A model generated the notes under the pieces. It did no database searches, was not told the origin of the DNA, and saw only the letters and a program-made list of their open reading frames with translations. From Mesorhizobium sp. (lineage in GTDB: Bacteria; Pseudomonadota; Alphaproteobacteria; Rhizobiales; Rhizobiaceae): DNA of 64,000 nt. The DNA is taken from assembly GCA_004017275.1 (NCBI GenBank), contig SAKE01000001.1, positions 682,001-746,000 on the forward strand, read 5' to 3'. This document shows, in pieces, positions 9,312 to 17,410 of the stretch (position 1 is its first letter; each line of letters starts with the position of its first letter). Made by a program: the position numbers and the translations under genes.

Positions 9312-10421
9312 ATGTCTCACAACACGTTCGGCCACCTTTTCCGCGTCACCACCTGGGGCGAAAGCCATGGCCCGTCGCTCGGCTGCGTGGTTGACGGCTG
9401 TCCGCCCGGCATTCGCTTCACCCGTGGCGAGATCCAGGCCGAGTTAGACAAGCGCCGGCCGGGACGGTCACGTTTCGTGACGCAGCGTCGCGAACCAGAT
9501 GAAGTGAAGGTGCTGTCCGGCTTCATCCTCGATGAGGACGGAGAGACGATGATCACCACCGGCACGCCGGTGTCGATGCTGATCGAGAATGTCGACCAGC
9601 GCTCAAAGGATTATGGCGAGATCGCCCGCCAATACCGGCCCGGCCATGCCGATTACACCTATGACGTCAAATACGGCGTCCGCGATTATCGTGGCGGCGG
9701 CCGCTCTTCGGCCCGCGAGACGGCCGCGCGGGTGGCAGCCGGTGCCTTGGCGCGCAAGGTGGTCCCTGGCATGGTGGTGCGCGGTGCGCTGGTGTCGATG
9801 GGCGAGAAATCGATCGACCGCGCCAACTGGAACTGGAATTTCATCGGCGACGCCGAAAATCCGTTTTTCACGCCAGATCCGGCTTCTGTTCCCGTCTTCA
9901 CCAACTATCTCGACGGTATCCGCAAGGCGGGGTCCTCGGTCGGTGCGGTGATCGAAATCGTCGCCGACGGCGTTCCCGCAGGCATCGGCGCGCCGATCTA
10001 TGCCAAGCTCGACCAGGACATCGCCTCCGGCCTGATGTCGATCAATGCCGTCAAGGGCGTCGAGATCGGCAATGGCTTCGAGGCCGCCCGCATCACCGGG
10101 GAGCAGAATGCCGACGAGATGCGCATTGGCAATGACGGCAAGCCGGTGTTCCTGTCCAACAATGCCGGAGGCATCCTCGGCGGCATCTCGACCGGCCAGG
10201 CGATCGTCGCCCGTTTCGCCGTCAAGCCGACCTCGTCCATCCTGACGCCGCGAAAGTCGATCGACAAGGACGGCAAGGACGTCGAGATCATGACCAAGGG
10301 CCGCCACGACCCATGTGTCGGCATCCGCGCCGTACCAATCGGCGAAGCAATGGTTGCCTGTGCGATTGCCGACCACTATCTGCGTCACCGGGGGCAAACG
10401 GGGAAGGGAACAGGGCAGTAA
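9312..10421 (+). CDS. aroC: Chorismate synthase
   Basis: Converts EPSP to chorismate using reduced FMN, the last common step of aromatic amino acid synthesis. All signature stretches are visible: [18 protein letters not shown] near the N-terminus, [16 protein letters not shown] in the middle, and [17 protein letters not shown] near the C-terminus. At 369 residues it is of normal length. The last few codons (QTGKGTGQ) lie inside the left arm of an inverted repeat that continues past the stop, so the extreme C-terminus is repeat-derived. ribB follows 111 bases downstream. Confidence 0.97.
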   Translation: MSHNTFGHLFRVTTWGESHGPSLGCVVDGCPPGIRFTRGEIQAELDKRRPGRSRFVTQRREPDEVKVLSGFILDEDGETMITTGTPVSMLIENVDQRSKDYGEIARQYRPGHADYTYDVKYGVRDYRGGGRSSARETAARVAAGALARKVVPGMVVRGALVSMGEKSIDRANWNWNFIGDAENPFFTPDPASVPVFTNYLDGIRKAGSSVGAVIEIVADGVPAGIGAPIYAKLDQDIASGLMSINAVKGVEIGNGFEAARITGEQNADEMRIGNDGKPVFLSNNAGGILGGISTGQAIVARFAVKPTSSILTPRKSIDKDGKDVEIMTKGRHDPCVGIRAVPIGEAMVACAIADHYLRHRGQTGKGTGQ

Positions 10422-10514
10422 GGCAATAGGGCCGTGTGTGTTAAGTAGCTCGCCGAAACAGCCAAATTTTTCCTTTTCCCTACTGCCGTACTGCCCTATT
10501 CCCTTACTCCCTGG
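10400..10514. repeat. Imperfect inverted repeat spanning aroC stop and aroC-ribB gap
   Basis: The left arm, about 10401-10432, is built of GGGCAGTA/GGCAATAGGG-like units. The right arm, about 10475-10508, is its reverse complement with about five mismatches in 32 bases. About 40 AT-richer bases separate them. The arms could fold into a long hairpin between the genes. The unit structure looks like a dispersed repeat rather than a plain terminator. Confidence 0.75.
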
Positions 10515-10532
10515 CGAGCGAAGCGAGTACCC

Positions 10533-11633
10533 ATGCCCTACGATCAGAAGAAAATCGTCGAAGCCCTGCGCGCTTTCGAACGCGGCGAGATCGTCGTCGT
10601 CATGGATGATGACGGGCGCGAGAACGAGGGCGACCTGATCGTCGCCGCCGTCCACTGCACGCCCGAAAAGATGGCGTTCATCGTCCGCCACACCTCCGGC
10701 ATCGTTTGCACGCCGATGCCGCGCGAGGAAGCCAAGCGGCTCAACCTTGCGCCTATGGTCGCCGACAACGACTCCGCACACACCACGGCCTTCACTGTCA
10801 GCGTCGATTTCAAGCATGGCACGACGACGGGCATTTCGGCCGAGGATCGCACGCTGACCGTTCGCAATCTCGCCAACGGCAATGTCGGCGGTTCGGATTT
10901 CGTCCGACCGGGCCACATCTTCCCGCTGATTGCGCGCGAGGGCGGCGTGCTGATGCGCTCCGGCCATACCGAAGCAGCGGTCGATCTGTGCAAGCTCGCC
11001 GGCCTGCCGCCGGTCGGCGTCATTTCCGAGCTGGTCAACGATGACGGCACCGTCAAGCGCGGCCCGCAGGTGCAGGCTTTCGCCGAGGAGCATGGGCTGA
11101 AGCAGGTTTCGGTGGCCGACCTCATCGCCTACCGGCAGCGCAAGGAAACGCTGGTCGAACGCGTCGCCTGCTCCGAAATCGACACGCTCGGCGGCAAGGC
11201 GCAGGTCTTCACCTACACGCTGCCCTGGGACTCCATGCATCACGTTGCAGTCGTCTTCGGCGACATTCGTGACGGCGAGGAAGTGCCGGTGCGGCTGCAT
11301 TCCGAGGATGTGGTGACGGATGTTTTCGGCACCAGCCATCGGCTTGACAGCATCATGAAGGCGATGGGCGAGCGCAGGCGCGGCGTCATCGTCTATCTGC
11401 GCGAAGGCTCCGTCGGCGTTGCCCACCAGGAACGCAAGCGGCCGGCGAGCGGCGACCGCGAGGATCACGAAGAGGCCCGCCGCCGCGAAAACGAGTGGCG
11501 CGAGATCGGGCTCGGCGCGCAGATCCTCAAGGATCTCGGCATCTCCTCGATCAACCTGATCGCCTCGCGCGAACGCCACTATGTCGGCCTTGAAGGTTTT
11601 GGCATCCACATCGCCAAGACCGAGATACTCTGA
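10533..11633 (+). CDS. ribB: 3,4-dihydroxy-2-butanone 4-phosphate synthase with degenerate GTP cyclohydrolase II domain
   Basis: Supplies the four-carbon precursor of riboflavin from ribulose 5-phosphate. Residues 1-205 are the DHBP synthase domain with the acidic loop MDDDGRENEGDL, a HTSGIVCTPM strand and RSGHTEAAVDL. Residues 210-366 align with GTP cyclohydrolase II, but the zinc-site region reads HSEDVVTDVFGTSHRLD where active enzymes have three cysteines (HSECLTGDxxxSxRCDCG). All three zinc ligands are gone and the downstream catalytic loop is altered. This is the RibBX-type variant known in Proteobacteria, so GTP cyclohydrolase II must come from another gene. Confidence 0.93.
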   Translation: MPYDQKKIVEALRAFERGEIVVVMDDDGRENEGDLIVAAVHCTPEKMAFIVRHTSGIVCTPMPREEAKRLNLAPMVADNDSAHTTAFTVSVDFKHGTTTGISAEDRTLTVRNLANGNVGGSDFVRPGHIFPLIAREGGVLMRSGHTEAAVDLCKLAGLPPVGVISELVNDDGTVKRGPQVQAFAEEHGLKQVSVADLIAYRQRKETLVERVACSEIDTLGGKAQVFTYTLPWDSMHHVAVVFGDIRDGEEVPVRLHSEDVVTDVFGTSHRLDSIMKAMGERRRGVIVYLREGSVGVAHQERKRPASGDREDHEEARRRENEWREIGLGAQILKDLGISSINLIASRERHYVGLEGFGIHIAKTEIL

Positions 11634-11644
11634 GCAGGCCGATC

Positions 11645-11667
11645 GCGCCCGGCTCGAAACCGGGCGC
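11645..11667. terminator. Bidirectional hairpin between convergent ribB and MFS gene
   Basis: GCGCCCGG (11645-11652) and CCGGGCGC (11660-11667) pair perfectly around a 7-base loop. It sits in the 41-base gap between the two stop codons. No U-tract follows on either side, so termination may need Rho or be weak. Confidence 0.65.
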
Positions 11668-11674
11668 TCGCTGA

Positions 11675-12898
11675 TTACTCGGCAGCAATCGCGGCCGTTT
11701 CGCATCCGTCGAGATCGCACTCGGTCGTGGCAAGGCTGCGCTGGCCAAGCAGCACGGTGACCAGGGCGATCGTGCCTGAAGCCACCGAGACCCAGAACCC
11801 GTTCTGAGCGCCGAATGCATCCACCACCGCGCCGGCGGCAAACGAGCCGAGCGCCATGCCGATGCCGATGCCGGTCATGACCCAGGTGATGCCTTCGGTC
11901 AGCATCGCCTCCGGCACGTGCCGCTCGATCAGGCCGAAGGCCGTGATGAAGGTCGGCGAGATCGCCACACCGCTGATGAACACGGTCAGCGCCAGCAGTG
12001 GCACGCTGTCGGCGGTGAGCGGCAGCAGCGTGCCGAGCGCGACGAGGGCGACCGCGATGGCCAATTGGCGTTGCAGCGGCGCCTTCAGGCTGAGCGCGCC
12101 GACGATGATGCCCAGCACGAACGAGCCCAGCGCATAGACGCCGATGACCAGGCTCGCCGCCTCCGGTTGTCCAAGTTCCTTGGTGATGGCCACAGTGCTC
12201 ACTTCGGTCGTCGCGAAGGTTGCGCCGATGAAGATCAGGGCGAAGGTAACGATCTGAACCGGCCGCAGGCGGATCGCCGACCCGCTTGAGCCCTGTTCTA
12301 CCGGCCGCACTTGCGGCTCTGTCGAACGTTGCAGGATGAAGGCCATTGATCCGAATGCGAGAAACAGCGTGCTCACCAGAACACCGGCTTCCGGGAACAG
12401 CGCGGCACTGAGGCCCACCGACAACGATGCCCCGGCGATATAAACCAGTTCGTCCGCCGCCGACTCGAAAGCGAACGCGGTGTTCATCTGCGGCCGCCCG
12501 CGGAAAATCTCGGTCCACCGCGCACGCACCATCGCCGGCATACTGGGCATCGCCGCGGCGAGAAATGCCGACACGAACAGCGTCCACACCGGCCAGTCCT
12601 GATGGGCCGCCGCAATCAGAACGGCGAAGGCCAGCACCGCGATGATGGTGCTGGGCACCACGATCCGCGTCTGGCCAAGGCGGTCCACCAGTCTCGATAT
12701 CTGCGGCGCAACGAATGCGTTGGCCAGCGCGTATGTCGCGGAGACGGCTCCGGCCAGCCAGTATTCGCCGCGTGTCTGCGACAGCATCGCCACGATGCCT
12801 ATCGGCGCCATGGCGATCGGCAGGCGCGCCACGAAGCCGGCTGCGGCAAAGCCCTTGGCTCCGGGGGCGCGAAAGATTTCCGAATAGGGATTTTGCAT
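11675..12898 (-). CDS. Major facilitator superfamily transporter
   Basis: A 407-residue inner-membrane transporter with about 12 hydrophobic segments in two halves. It has a conserved loop between segments 2 and 3 (SRLVDRLGQTRIV) and a polar central loop (RSTEPQVRPVEQG). ATG 12898 (MQNPYSE) is preferred to an upstream in-frame start at 12931, which would run into the operator region. The gene is divergent from a TetR regulator across 121 bases holding three copies of one palindrome. This is the usual layout of a drug-efflux pump repressed by its own TetR protein. The substrate is unknown. Confidence 0.9.
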   Translation of the reverse strand: MQNPYSEIFRAPGAKGFAAAGFVARLPIAMAPIGIVAMLSQTRGEYWLAGAVSATYALANAFVAPQISRLVDRLGQTRIVVPSTIIAVLAFAVLIAAAHQDWPVWTLFVSAFLAAAMPSMPAMVRARWTEIFRGRPQMNTAFAFESAADELVYIAGASLSVGLSAALFPEAGVLVSTLFLAFGSMAFILQRSTEPQVRPVEQGSSGSAIRLRPVQIVTFALIFIGATFATTEVSTVAITKELGQPEAASLVIGVYALGSFVLGIIVGALSLKAPLQRQLAIAVALVALGTLLPLTADSVPLLALTVFISGVAISPTFITAFGLIERHVPEAMLTEGITWVMTGIGIGMALGSFAAGAVVDAFGAQNGFWVSVASGTIALVTVLLGQRSLATTECDLDGCETAAIAAE

Positions 12899-12934
12899 GG
12901 TTCGGTTCCTCGACAAAGGACGATTCGACAATTA

Positions 12935-13001
12935 CATACGATGCGTATGATTGTTACATAGATCATACGTCGCGTATGTCAATTGGCATACGCGGCGTAT
13001 G
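12935..13001. promoter_or_regulatory. Three copies of a TetR-type operator, CATACGnnGCGTATG
   Basis: Perfect 6+3+6 palindromes occur at 12935-12949 (spacer ATG), 12964-12978 (spacer TCG) and 12987-13001 (spacer CGG). Centre-to-centre distances are 29 and 23 bases. They fill the gap between the divergent MFS and tetR starts, and the last ends 18 bases before the tetR ATG. The natural reading is that the adjacent TetR protein binds them and represses both genes. Confidence 0.88.
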
Positions 13002-13019
13002 TTAATAGGTCCAGGAGAC

Positions 13020-13628
13020 ATGCACAGACCTCGCAAGGAGATGATCGCCGAGACGCGCGCCAAGCTGATCGCGGCGGCCCGCCATGCCTTCGGCACAACA
13101 GGCTATGCCGAAGCCTCGATGGATGATTTCACCGCGTCGGCCGGGCTGACGCGCGGGGCGCTCTATCATCATTTCGGCGACAAGAAGGGGCTGCTGCAGG
13201 CGGTCATAGCCCAGATTGACGGCGAGATGGCGGCGCGCATCAATGAGGTCGCGTCGAGAGCGCCGACCCGCTGGCAACATTTCGTCGACGAATGCTCGAC
13301 CTATATCGAGATGGCGCTGGAGCCGGAAATCCAGCGCATCATGTTCCGGGATGGCCCGGCCGTGCTGGGGGATCCAGCGCAATGGCCGAATGCCAGTGCG
13401 TGCATCGCTTCGATGACCGGCCACCTGACCGCGCTGCAGGAGGAGGGGGTCGTCGTCTCCAGCCTCGACCCCGAGACTGCCTCGCGCCTGATCAACGGAG
13501 CGAGTAGCCAGGCGGCGCAACGGATCGCCAATTCGAACGACCCCGAAGCGACGTCGAAGAAGGTGGTGACGGCGTTCAAGCAACTGCTCGAAGGCCTGCT
13601 CAAGAAGCCGGATCCGCAGTCGAATTGA
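13020..13628 (+). CDS. TetR family transcriptional repressor
   Basis: A 202-residue regulator. The N-terminal helix-turn-helix is clear: RAKLIAAARHAFGTTGYAEAS, then LTRGALYHHFGDKKGLLQAV. The C-terminal ligand domain is TetR_C-like and does not reveal the inducer. ATG 13020 has AGGAGA immediately upstream; the open frame extends 23 codons further but runs through the operators, so that start is rejected. It probably represses itself and the divergent MFS gene through the three palindromes. Confidence 0.93.
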   Translation: MHRPRKEMIAETRAKLIAAARHAFGTTGYAEASMDDFTASAGLTRGALYHHFGDKKGLLQAVIAQIDGEMAARINEVASRAPTRWQHFVDECSTYIEMALEPEIQRIMFRDGPAVLGDPAQWPNASACIASMTGHLTALQEEGVVVSSLDPETASRLINGASSQAAQRIANSNDPEATSKKVVTAFKQLLEGLLKKPDPQSN

Positions 13629-13748
13629 AGTTCCCACCGGGCGTGGCGCTAGTCTAGGCAGGGCTCCGAACTCAGCTTCCTGGCGGCAGCCAGTTCGGCG
13701 GTGTTTGGCAGCTTTGTACCGGTAGCTTTTCACGATAGGAATTTTTTC

Positions 13749-13830
13749 TTGACTTCCTGCCGTCAGCTATGGTACATATTTGGCTATGGTGCTGATTTGC
13801 GCCAGTGATCCGCCGCACAGGCGGGTTTTT
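13749..13830 (+). promoter_or_regulatory. Candidate promoter followed by short hairpin plus T-run (leader or small RNA)
   Basis: TTGACT at 13749-13754 and a TACATA-like -10 near 13772-13778 are spaced about 17-18 bases apart. About 30 bases beyond lies a 5-bp hairpin, CCGCC (13810-13814) with GGCGG (13820-13824), followed by GTTTTTCG. A transcript from this promoter would meet a terminator-like structure within 50 bases and then run about 150 bases to the membrane-protein gene. The rest of the 13629-13986 gap shows nothing I recognise. Confidence 0.4.
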
Positions 13831-13986
13831 CGTTTGATGCTCCGTCAGCCAACGCGGCGCCGGAAAGGCTCCGAAGGAAAAAACCGTTAACCCGAGTTCG
13901 TTGCCCTGTGGCTCCAGGGCCGGCAATTGACAATCGCCGGGTTGAGTTCATCCTTTCGCACCATCTCTGAGGCGGAGATTCGGGGC

Positions 13987-14970
13987 ATGTGGGATTTCGA
14001 TATCGGCAGGTCGGTGTCCATCATGATGCGGACCTGGCCGTTCATCATCTTTCGCATGATCGTCTATTTCGGCATCACGCTGGCCTACATCATGGCGACC
14101 GGCACGGGCGCCTCCGTCGGCTATGGCGTCGGCCATATCTCCACCGATCCCGACGGGCCGCTGTCCTTTGCCCTGTGGGGCGGCGTGGTCGGTTTCGGCG
14201 TCGTCTCGATCGCCGTCTACTGGATCCGCGAATACATCCTCTATGTGGTGAAGGCCGGCCACATCGCCGTCATGGTCCATCTGATCGACGGCCGCGACAT
14301 TCCGGGCGGCCAGGACCAGATCGCCTATGCAAGGGATCTCGTCACCCGGCGCTTCGCCGAGGCCAACATCCTTTTCGTCGTCGACCAACTGGTCAAGGGC
14401 GCCATCCGCGCCATTACCGGCCTGCTCGGCGGCATCACCGCCTTCCTGCCGATACCGGGCTTGAGCGGCCTGGTCTCCTTCATCAACACGGTGATCCGCC
14501 TGTCGCTGACCTATGTCGACGAGATCATTCTTGGCTACAACATCCGCATCAACTCGTCCTCGCCGTTCGAGACGGCGCGGCAAGGCGTCGTGCTCTATGC
14601 CCAGAACGGCAAGGTCATGGTCAAGAACGCCGTCTGGCTGGCGGTCATCATGTGGGGCGTGTCCTTCGTCATCTTCCTGCTGATGCTGGCGCCCGCCGGC
14701 GCCATTCTCTTCCTGATGCCTGGCCAACTCGCCGGCTGGGCCTTCGTTCTCGCCATCGTCTTCGCCTGGGCCTTCAAGGCTGCGTTCATTGAGCCCTTCG
14801 CCATCGCTTGCCTGATGCAGGTCTATTTCAAGACCATCGCGGGGCAGGTGCCCGATCCCGCCTGGGATGCCCGGCTGGCCGAGGCGTCGTCAAAGTTCAA
14901 GGAGTTGAAAGACAAGGCGCTGGCCTCCTTCGGCGGCTCGCGCTGGGGTACGGCCGGCGCGACACCCTGA
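13987..14970 (+). CDS. Polytopic membrane protein of unknown function
   Basis: A 327-residue protein if started at ATG 13987 (MWDFDIGRS); an in-frame TTG at 13927 would add 20 residues. Hydrophobic segments lie near residues 17-38, 60-85, a long central region around 135-165, and a pair around 220-275. They are separated by polar loops including a GRDIPGGQDQ segment. The C-terminal 45 residues are soluble and charged. I recognise no characterised domain. Its 3' end overlaps the 3' end of the opposing bluB reading frame by 148 bases, which is unusual. Confidence 0.7.
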   Translation: MWDFDIGRSVSIMMRTWPFIIFRMIVYFGITLAYIMATGTGASVGYGVGHISTDPDGPLSFALWGGVVGFGVVSIAVYWIREYILYVVKAGHIAVMVHLIDGRDIPGGQDQIAYARDLVTRRFAEANILFVVDQLVKGAIRAITGLLGGITAFLPIPGLSGLVSFINTVIRLSLTYVDEIILGYNIRINSSSPFETARQGVVLYAQNGKVMVKNAVWLAVIMWGVSFVIFLLMLAPAGAILFLMPGQLAGWAFVLAIVFAWAFKAAFIEPFAIACLMQVYFKTIAGQVPDPAWDARLAEASSKFKELKDKALASFGGSRWGTAGATP

Positions 14971-15716
14971 GCAGCAAGGTTCGCCGGTGCGGCGCCAACG
15001 GCGTTGAGGCGCTCCACGGTCGATTTGAGCGGCGTCTCACCTTGCCCGCAAAAAGTCTCGCTCATGATCAGCTCCGGCAGCGGCAAGCGGCGGCCCCAGC
15101 CATGCGTTTCAAGATCCGGTTTTGGCGCGAACTCGGAAACCCGGCCGACGCAGAGATAGGCGACCGGCGTCACATGCTCGGGAATTGACAGCAGGCTTTT
15201 CAGCGCCTGCGCTTCGATGATGCTGACCCAGCCGACACCGACGCCCTCGGCGCGCGCCGCCAGCCAGAAATTCTGCACCGCGCAGACCGTGCTGTAGAGA
15301 TCCATCTCCGGATTATGCCAGCGTCCCAACGGCGAACCCTTCGAGCGCTGCCGGTCGCAAGTGATGCAGATGTTGAGGGCGCTTTCGCAGATGCCTTCCA
15401 ACTTGAGCTTGCGGTAGAGCGACTGCCTGTCTTCCTCGATGGCCGGCAGCTCCTGCTCCCGCGCTGCCAGGAACAGGTCGCGCACTTTTTCCCGTCGTCC
15501 GGCATCGCGAATGACGATGAAGTTCCAAGGCTGCATGAAGCCGACCGATGGCGCGTGATGAGCGGCAAGCAGCAGCCGCGCCAGCACGTCGTCATCAATC
15601 GGGGTGGGCAGGAAATGGCTGCGCACGTCGCGCCGCGTGAACATGGCACGATAGACCGCATCGCGCGCGCTCTGGTCAAATCCATCGTCAATGGCAGCGG
15701 TCATATGTTCCGGCAT
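14823..15716 (-). CDS. bluB: 5,6-dimethylbenzimidazole synthase
   Basis: Flavin-destroying enzyme that makes the lower ligand of vitamin B12 from FMNH2. Residues 20-225 match BluB of the nitroreductase fold: FTRRDVRSHFLPTPI, the FMN site HHAPSVGFMQPWNF, KGSPLGRWHNPEMDLYS and VGWVSI. BluB is usually about 220-230 residues. This frame reaches 297, and its last 65 residues have no family counterpart, being partly encoded opposite the neighbour's coding sequence. ATG 15716 has AAGGGGAC upstream. A cobalamin riboswitch lies in the leader. Confidence 0.93.
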   Translation of the reverse strand: MPEHMTAAIDDGFDQSARDAVYRAMFTRRDVRSHFLPTPIDDDVLARLLLAAHHAPSVGFMQPWNFIVIRDAGRREKVRDLFLAAREQELPAIEEDRQSLYRKLKLEGICESALNICITCDRQRSKGSPLGRWHNPEMDLYSTVCAVQNFWLAARAEGVGVGWVSIIEAQALKSLLSIPEHVTPVAYLCVGRVSEFAPKPDLETHGWGRRLPLPELIMSETFCGQGETPLKSTVERLNAVGAAPANLAAQGVAPAVPQREPPKEASALSFNSLNFDDASASRASQAGSGTCPAMVLK

Positions 15717-15753
15717 CGCTTGTCCCCTTGCGATTGCAGCAGTTCAAACTGTC

Positions 15754-15793
15754 AGAGCGTACTTTGTGCGTCCAAGCGGACGCACGTCGCTCT
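15754..15793 (-). repeat. 40-base hairpin in bluB leader
   Basis: Nested complementary arms: AGAGCG (15754-15759) with CGCTCT (15788-15793), and GTGCGTCC (15766-15773) with GGACGCAC (15778-15785) around a 4-base loop. It lies between the riboswitch and the bluB start. A second, smaller hairpin (CATCCGC/GCGGATG, 15799-15820) sits next to the aptamer. Together they may form the expression platform, or the larger one may be a dispersed palindromic repeat. Confidence 0.7.
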
Positions 15794-15823
15794 GATGCCA
15801 TCCGCCTGACCATGCGGATGACG

Positions 15824-15988
15824 ATGCCTGCCAGGCCGGTCTTCTGGCTCGGGATCAACCCGCGTCCGGTGCCTTCCCGTCATCGACAGTGGCATTTACC
15901 GGCGCGGTCCCCCTTACAGCGTTGGGCACGCCACGGAATTCAACCGTGTTCCCGATTCTCCCGCTTGCGGCGGGCACCAGGCAGTGCC
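15824..15988 (-). promoter_or_regulatory. Cobalamin (B12) riboswitch controlling bluB
   Basis: Read on the minus strand it contains the class I cobalamin aptamer blocks in order: a GGTGCCCGCC opening arm, AATCGGGAACACGGTTGAA, CCGTGGCGTGCCC, CGCTGTAAGGGGGACC, GCCACTG, GGGAAGGC, and GAGCCAGAAGACCGGCC. P1 can form from TGCCTG and CAGGCA at the two ends. It ends 108 bases before the bluB start. B12 binding is expected to lower expression of the lower-ligand enzyme. Confidence 0.95.
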
Positions 15989-16117
15989 AGCGACCTTACG
16001 CCGAAGCGCTGAGGACGCCAATGCCTGCAGCGACACGAACGGACGCAGGCGCGATTTTCCCCAGTCATTGGCCGCCCGTGCATGGCCTTTGTCGATCCGG
16101 GTCACTAGATTAGGGCG

Positions 16118-17044
16118 ATGACCACTCGTCTCTACACCCATCCGATCTTCCTTGAGCACCTTACGCCGCCCGGCCATCCCGAGCGACCGGACCGCTTGCG
16201 CGCTATCGAGCGTGTGTTGGACGACGAAGCCTTTGCCGCGCTCGATCGTGTCCAGGCGCCAGAAGGCGACGAGGCCACCATTCTCTACGCGCATCCCGCC
16301 GATTTCGTCGCCCGCGTGCGCGCCGCCATTCCCGACGAGGGTATCGCCCGCATCGACGCCGACACGTCAGTCAGCCCGAAGAGCTGGCAGGCGGCGATCA
16401 CCGCGGTCGGCGCCGCCAACGCCGCCGTCGACGACGTCTTTTCAGGCCGTGCCGACAATGCCTTCGTCGCCGCCCGCCCGCCCGGCCACCATGCCGAAAA
16501 GACCACGGCCATGGGCTTCTGCCTGTTCAATACGGCAGCGATTGCGGCACGTTATGCGCAGAAGAAACACGGTGTCGAGCGCGTTGCCGTCGTCGACTGG
16601 GACGTGCACCACGGCAACGGCACGCAGGATATCTTCTGGGACGATCCGTCGGTGCTCTATTGCTCGACGCACCAGATGCCGCTCTATCCCGGCACCGGCG
16701 CGAAGAACGAAACCGGCGCCGGCAACATCGTCAACGCGCCGCTGGCGCCGCAGACCGGCAGCGAGGTGTTTCGCGATGCCTTCCTGTCGCGCGTGCTGCC
16801 GTCGCTCGACAATTTCGCGCCCGACCTGATCATCATTTCGGCCGGGTTCGATGCGCATCATCGCGATCCGCTGGCCGAGATCAACCTGACCGAGGACGAT
16901 TTCGACTGGGCGACCGGCCAGCTGATGCAGCGTGCGGCGCGCCACAGCGGCAACCGGCTCGTCAGCCTGCTCGAGGGTGGTTACGATCTGCAGGGATTGG
17001 CATTTTCGGTCGCCGCCCATGTCGGGCGGCTGATGAAAGGATGA
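16118..17044 (+). CDS. Histone deacetylase family protein (AcuC/APAH-like)
   Basis: A 308-residue zinc-dependent deacetylase of the arginase/deacetylase fold, likely acting on acetylated polyamines or lysines. Landmarks: HPERPDRLRAIE near the N-terminus, ARPPGHHAE, the metal and catalytic site DWDVHHGNGTQDIFWDDP, and AGFDAHHRDPLAEINLTEDD. The length is normal for bacterial members. It starts divergently from the bluB riboswitch region and is followed directly by xseB (ATG at the next base after its stop). Confidence 0.92.
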   Translation: MTTRLYTHPIFLEHLTPPGHPERPDRLRAIERVLDDEAFAALDRVQAPEGDEATILYAHPADFVARVRAAIPDEGIARIDADTSVSPKSWQAAITAVGAANAAVDDVFSGRADNAFVAARPPGHHAEKTTAMGFCLFNTAAIAARYAQKKHGVERVAVVDWDVHHGNGTQDIFWDDPSVLYCSTHQMPLYPGTGAKNETGAGNIVNAPLAPQTGSEVFRDAFLSRVLPSLDNFAPDLIIISAGFDAHHRDPLAEINLTEDDFDWATGQLMQRAARHSGNRLVSLLEGGYDLQGLAFSVAAHVGRLMKG

Positions 17045-17299
17045 ATGATGGCTGGTGAGACCAACGAAGACGTCAAGGCGATGAGTTTCGAACAGGCACT
17101 CGACGCGCTGGAGAAGATCGTCGATGATCTGGAGCGTGGCGACGTGCCGCTCGATCAGTCGATCAAGATCTACGAGCGTGGCGAGGCGCTGAAGGTGCAT
17201 TGCGACAGGCTGCTCAAGGCCGCCGAGGACAAGGTCGAAAAGATCAGGCTGTCGCGTGACGGCAAGCCGGTTGGGACGGAGCCGCTCGACGCGGACTGA
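17045..17299 (+). CDS. xseB: Exodeoxyribonuclease VII small subunit
   Basis: An 84-residue helical subunit that partners XseA in degrading single-stranded DNA. The family pattern is clear: [20 protein letters not shown], then [20 protein letters not shown] and [12 protein letters not shown]. It is translationally linked to the upstream deacetylase gene. ATG codons at 17045 and 17048 are both possible starts. xseA is not in the window. Confidence 0.95.
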   Translation: MMAGETNEDVKAMSFEQALDALEKIVDDLERGDVPLDQSIKIYERGEALKVHCDRLLKAAEDKVEKIRLSRDGKPVGTEPLDAD

Positions 17300-17410
17300 G
17301 GTGCGGTCCGAACAACGGTCTTGCCTTACCGGTTTTTGGACATGATCGTGATCGAGAATATGATCCGTCTCGATTGAAAGCGCTCCAGGACAAGAGGAGA
17401 TACGGAAGCG

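Noticed and set aside
9603..12587. A 994-codon open frame on the minus strand across aroC, ribB and the MFS gene
   Set aside because: It lies antisense to aroC and ribB, both unmistakable; its product has no recognisable domain and is Arg/Asp/Gly-rich as expected for a high-GC shadow frame.
12951..13019. Longer start for TetR
   Set aside because: It would translate through two of the three operators; AGGAGA precedes the ATG at 13020.
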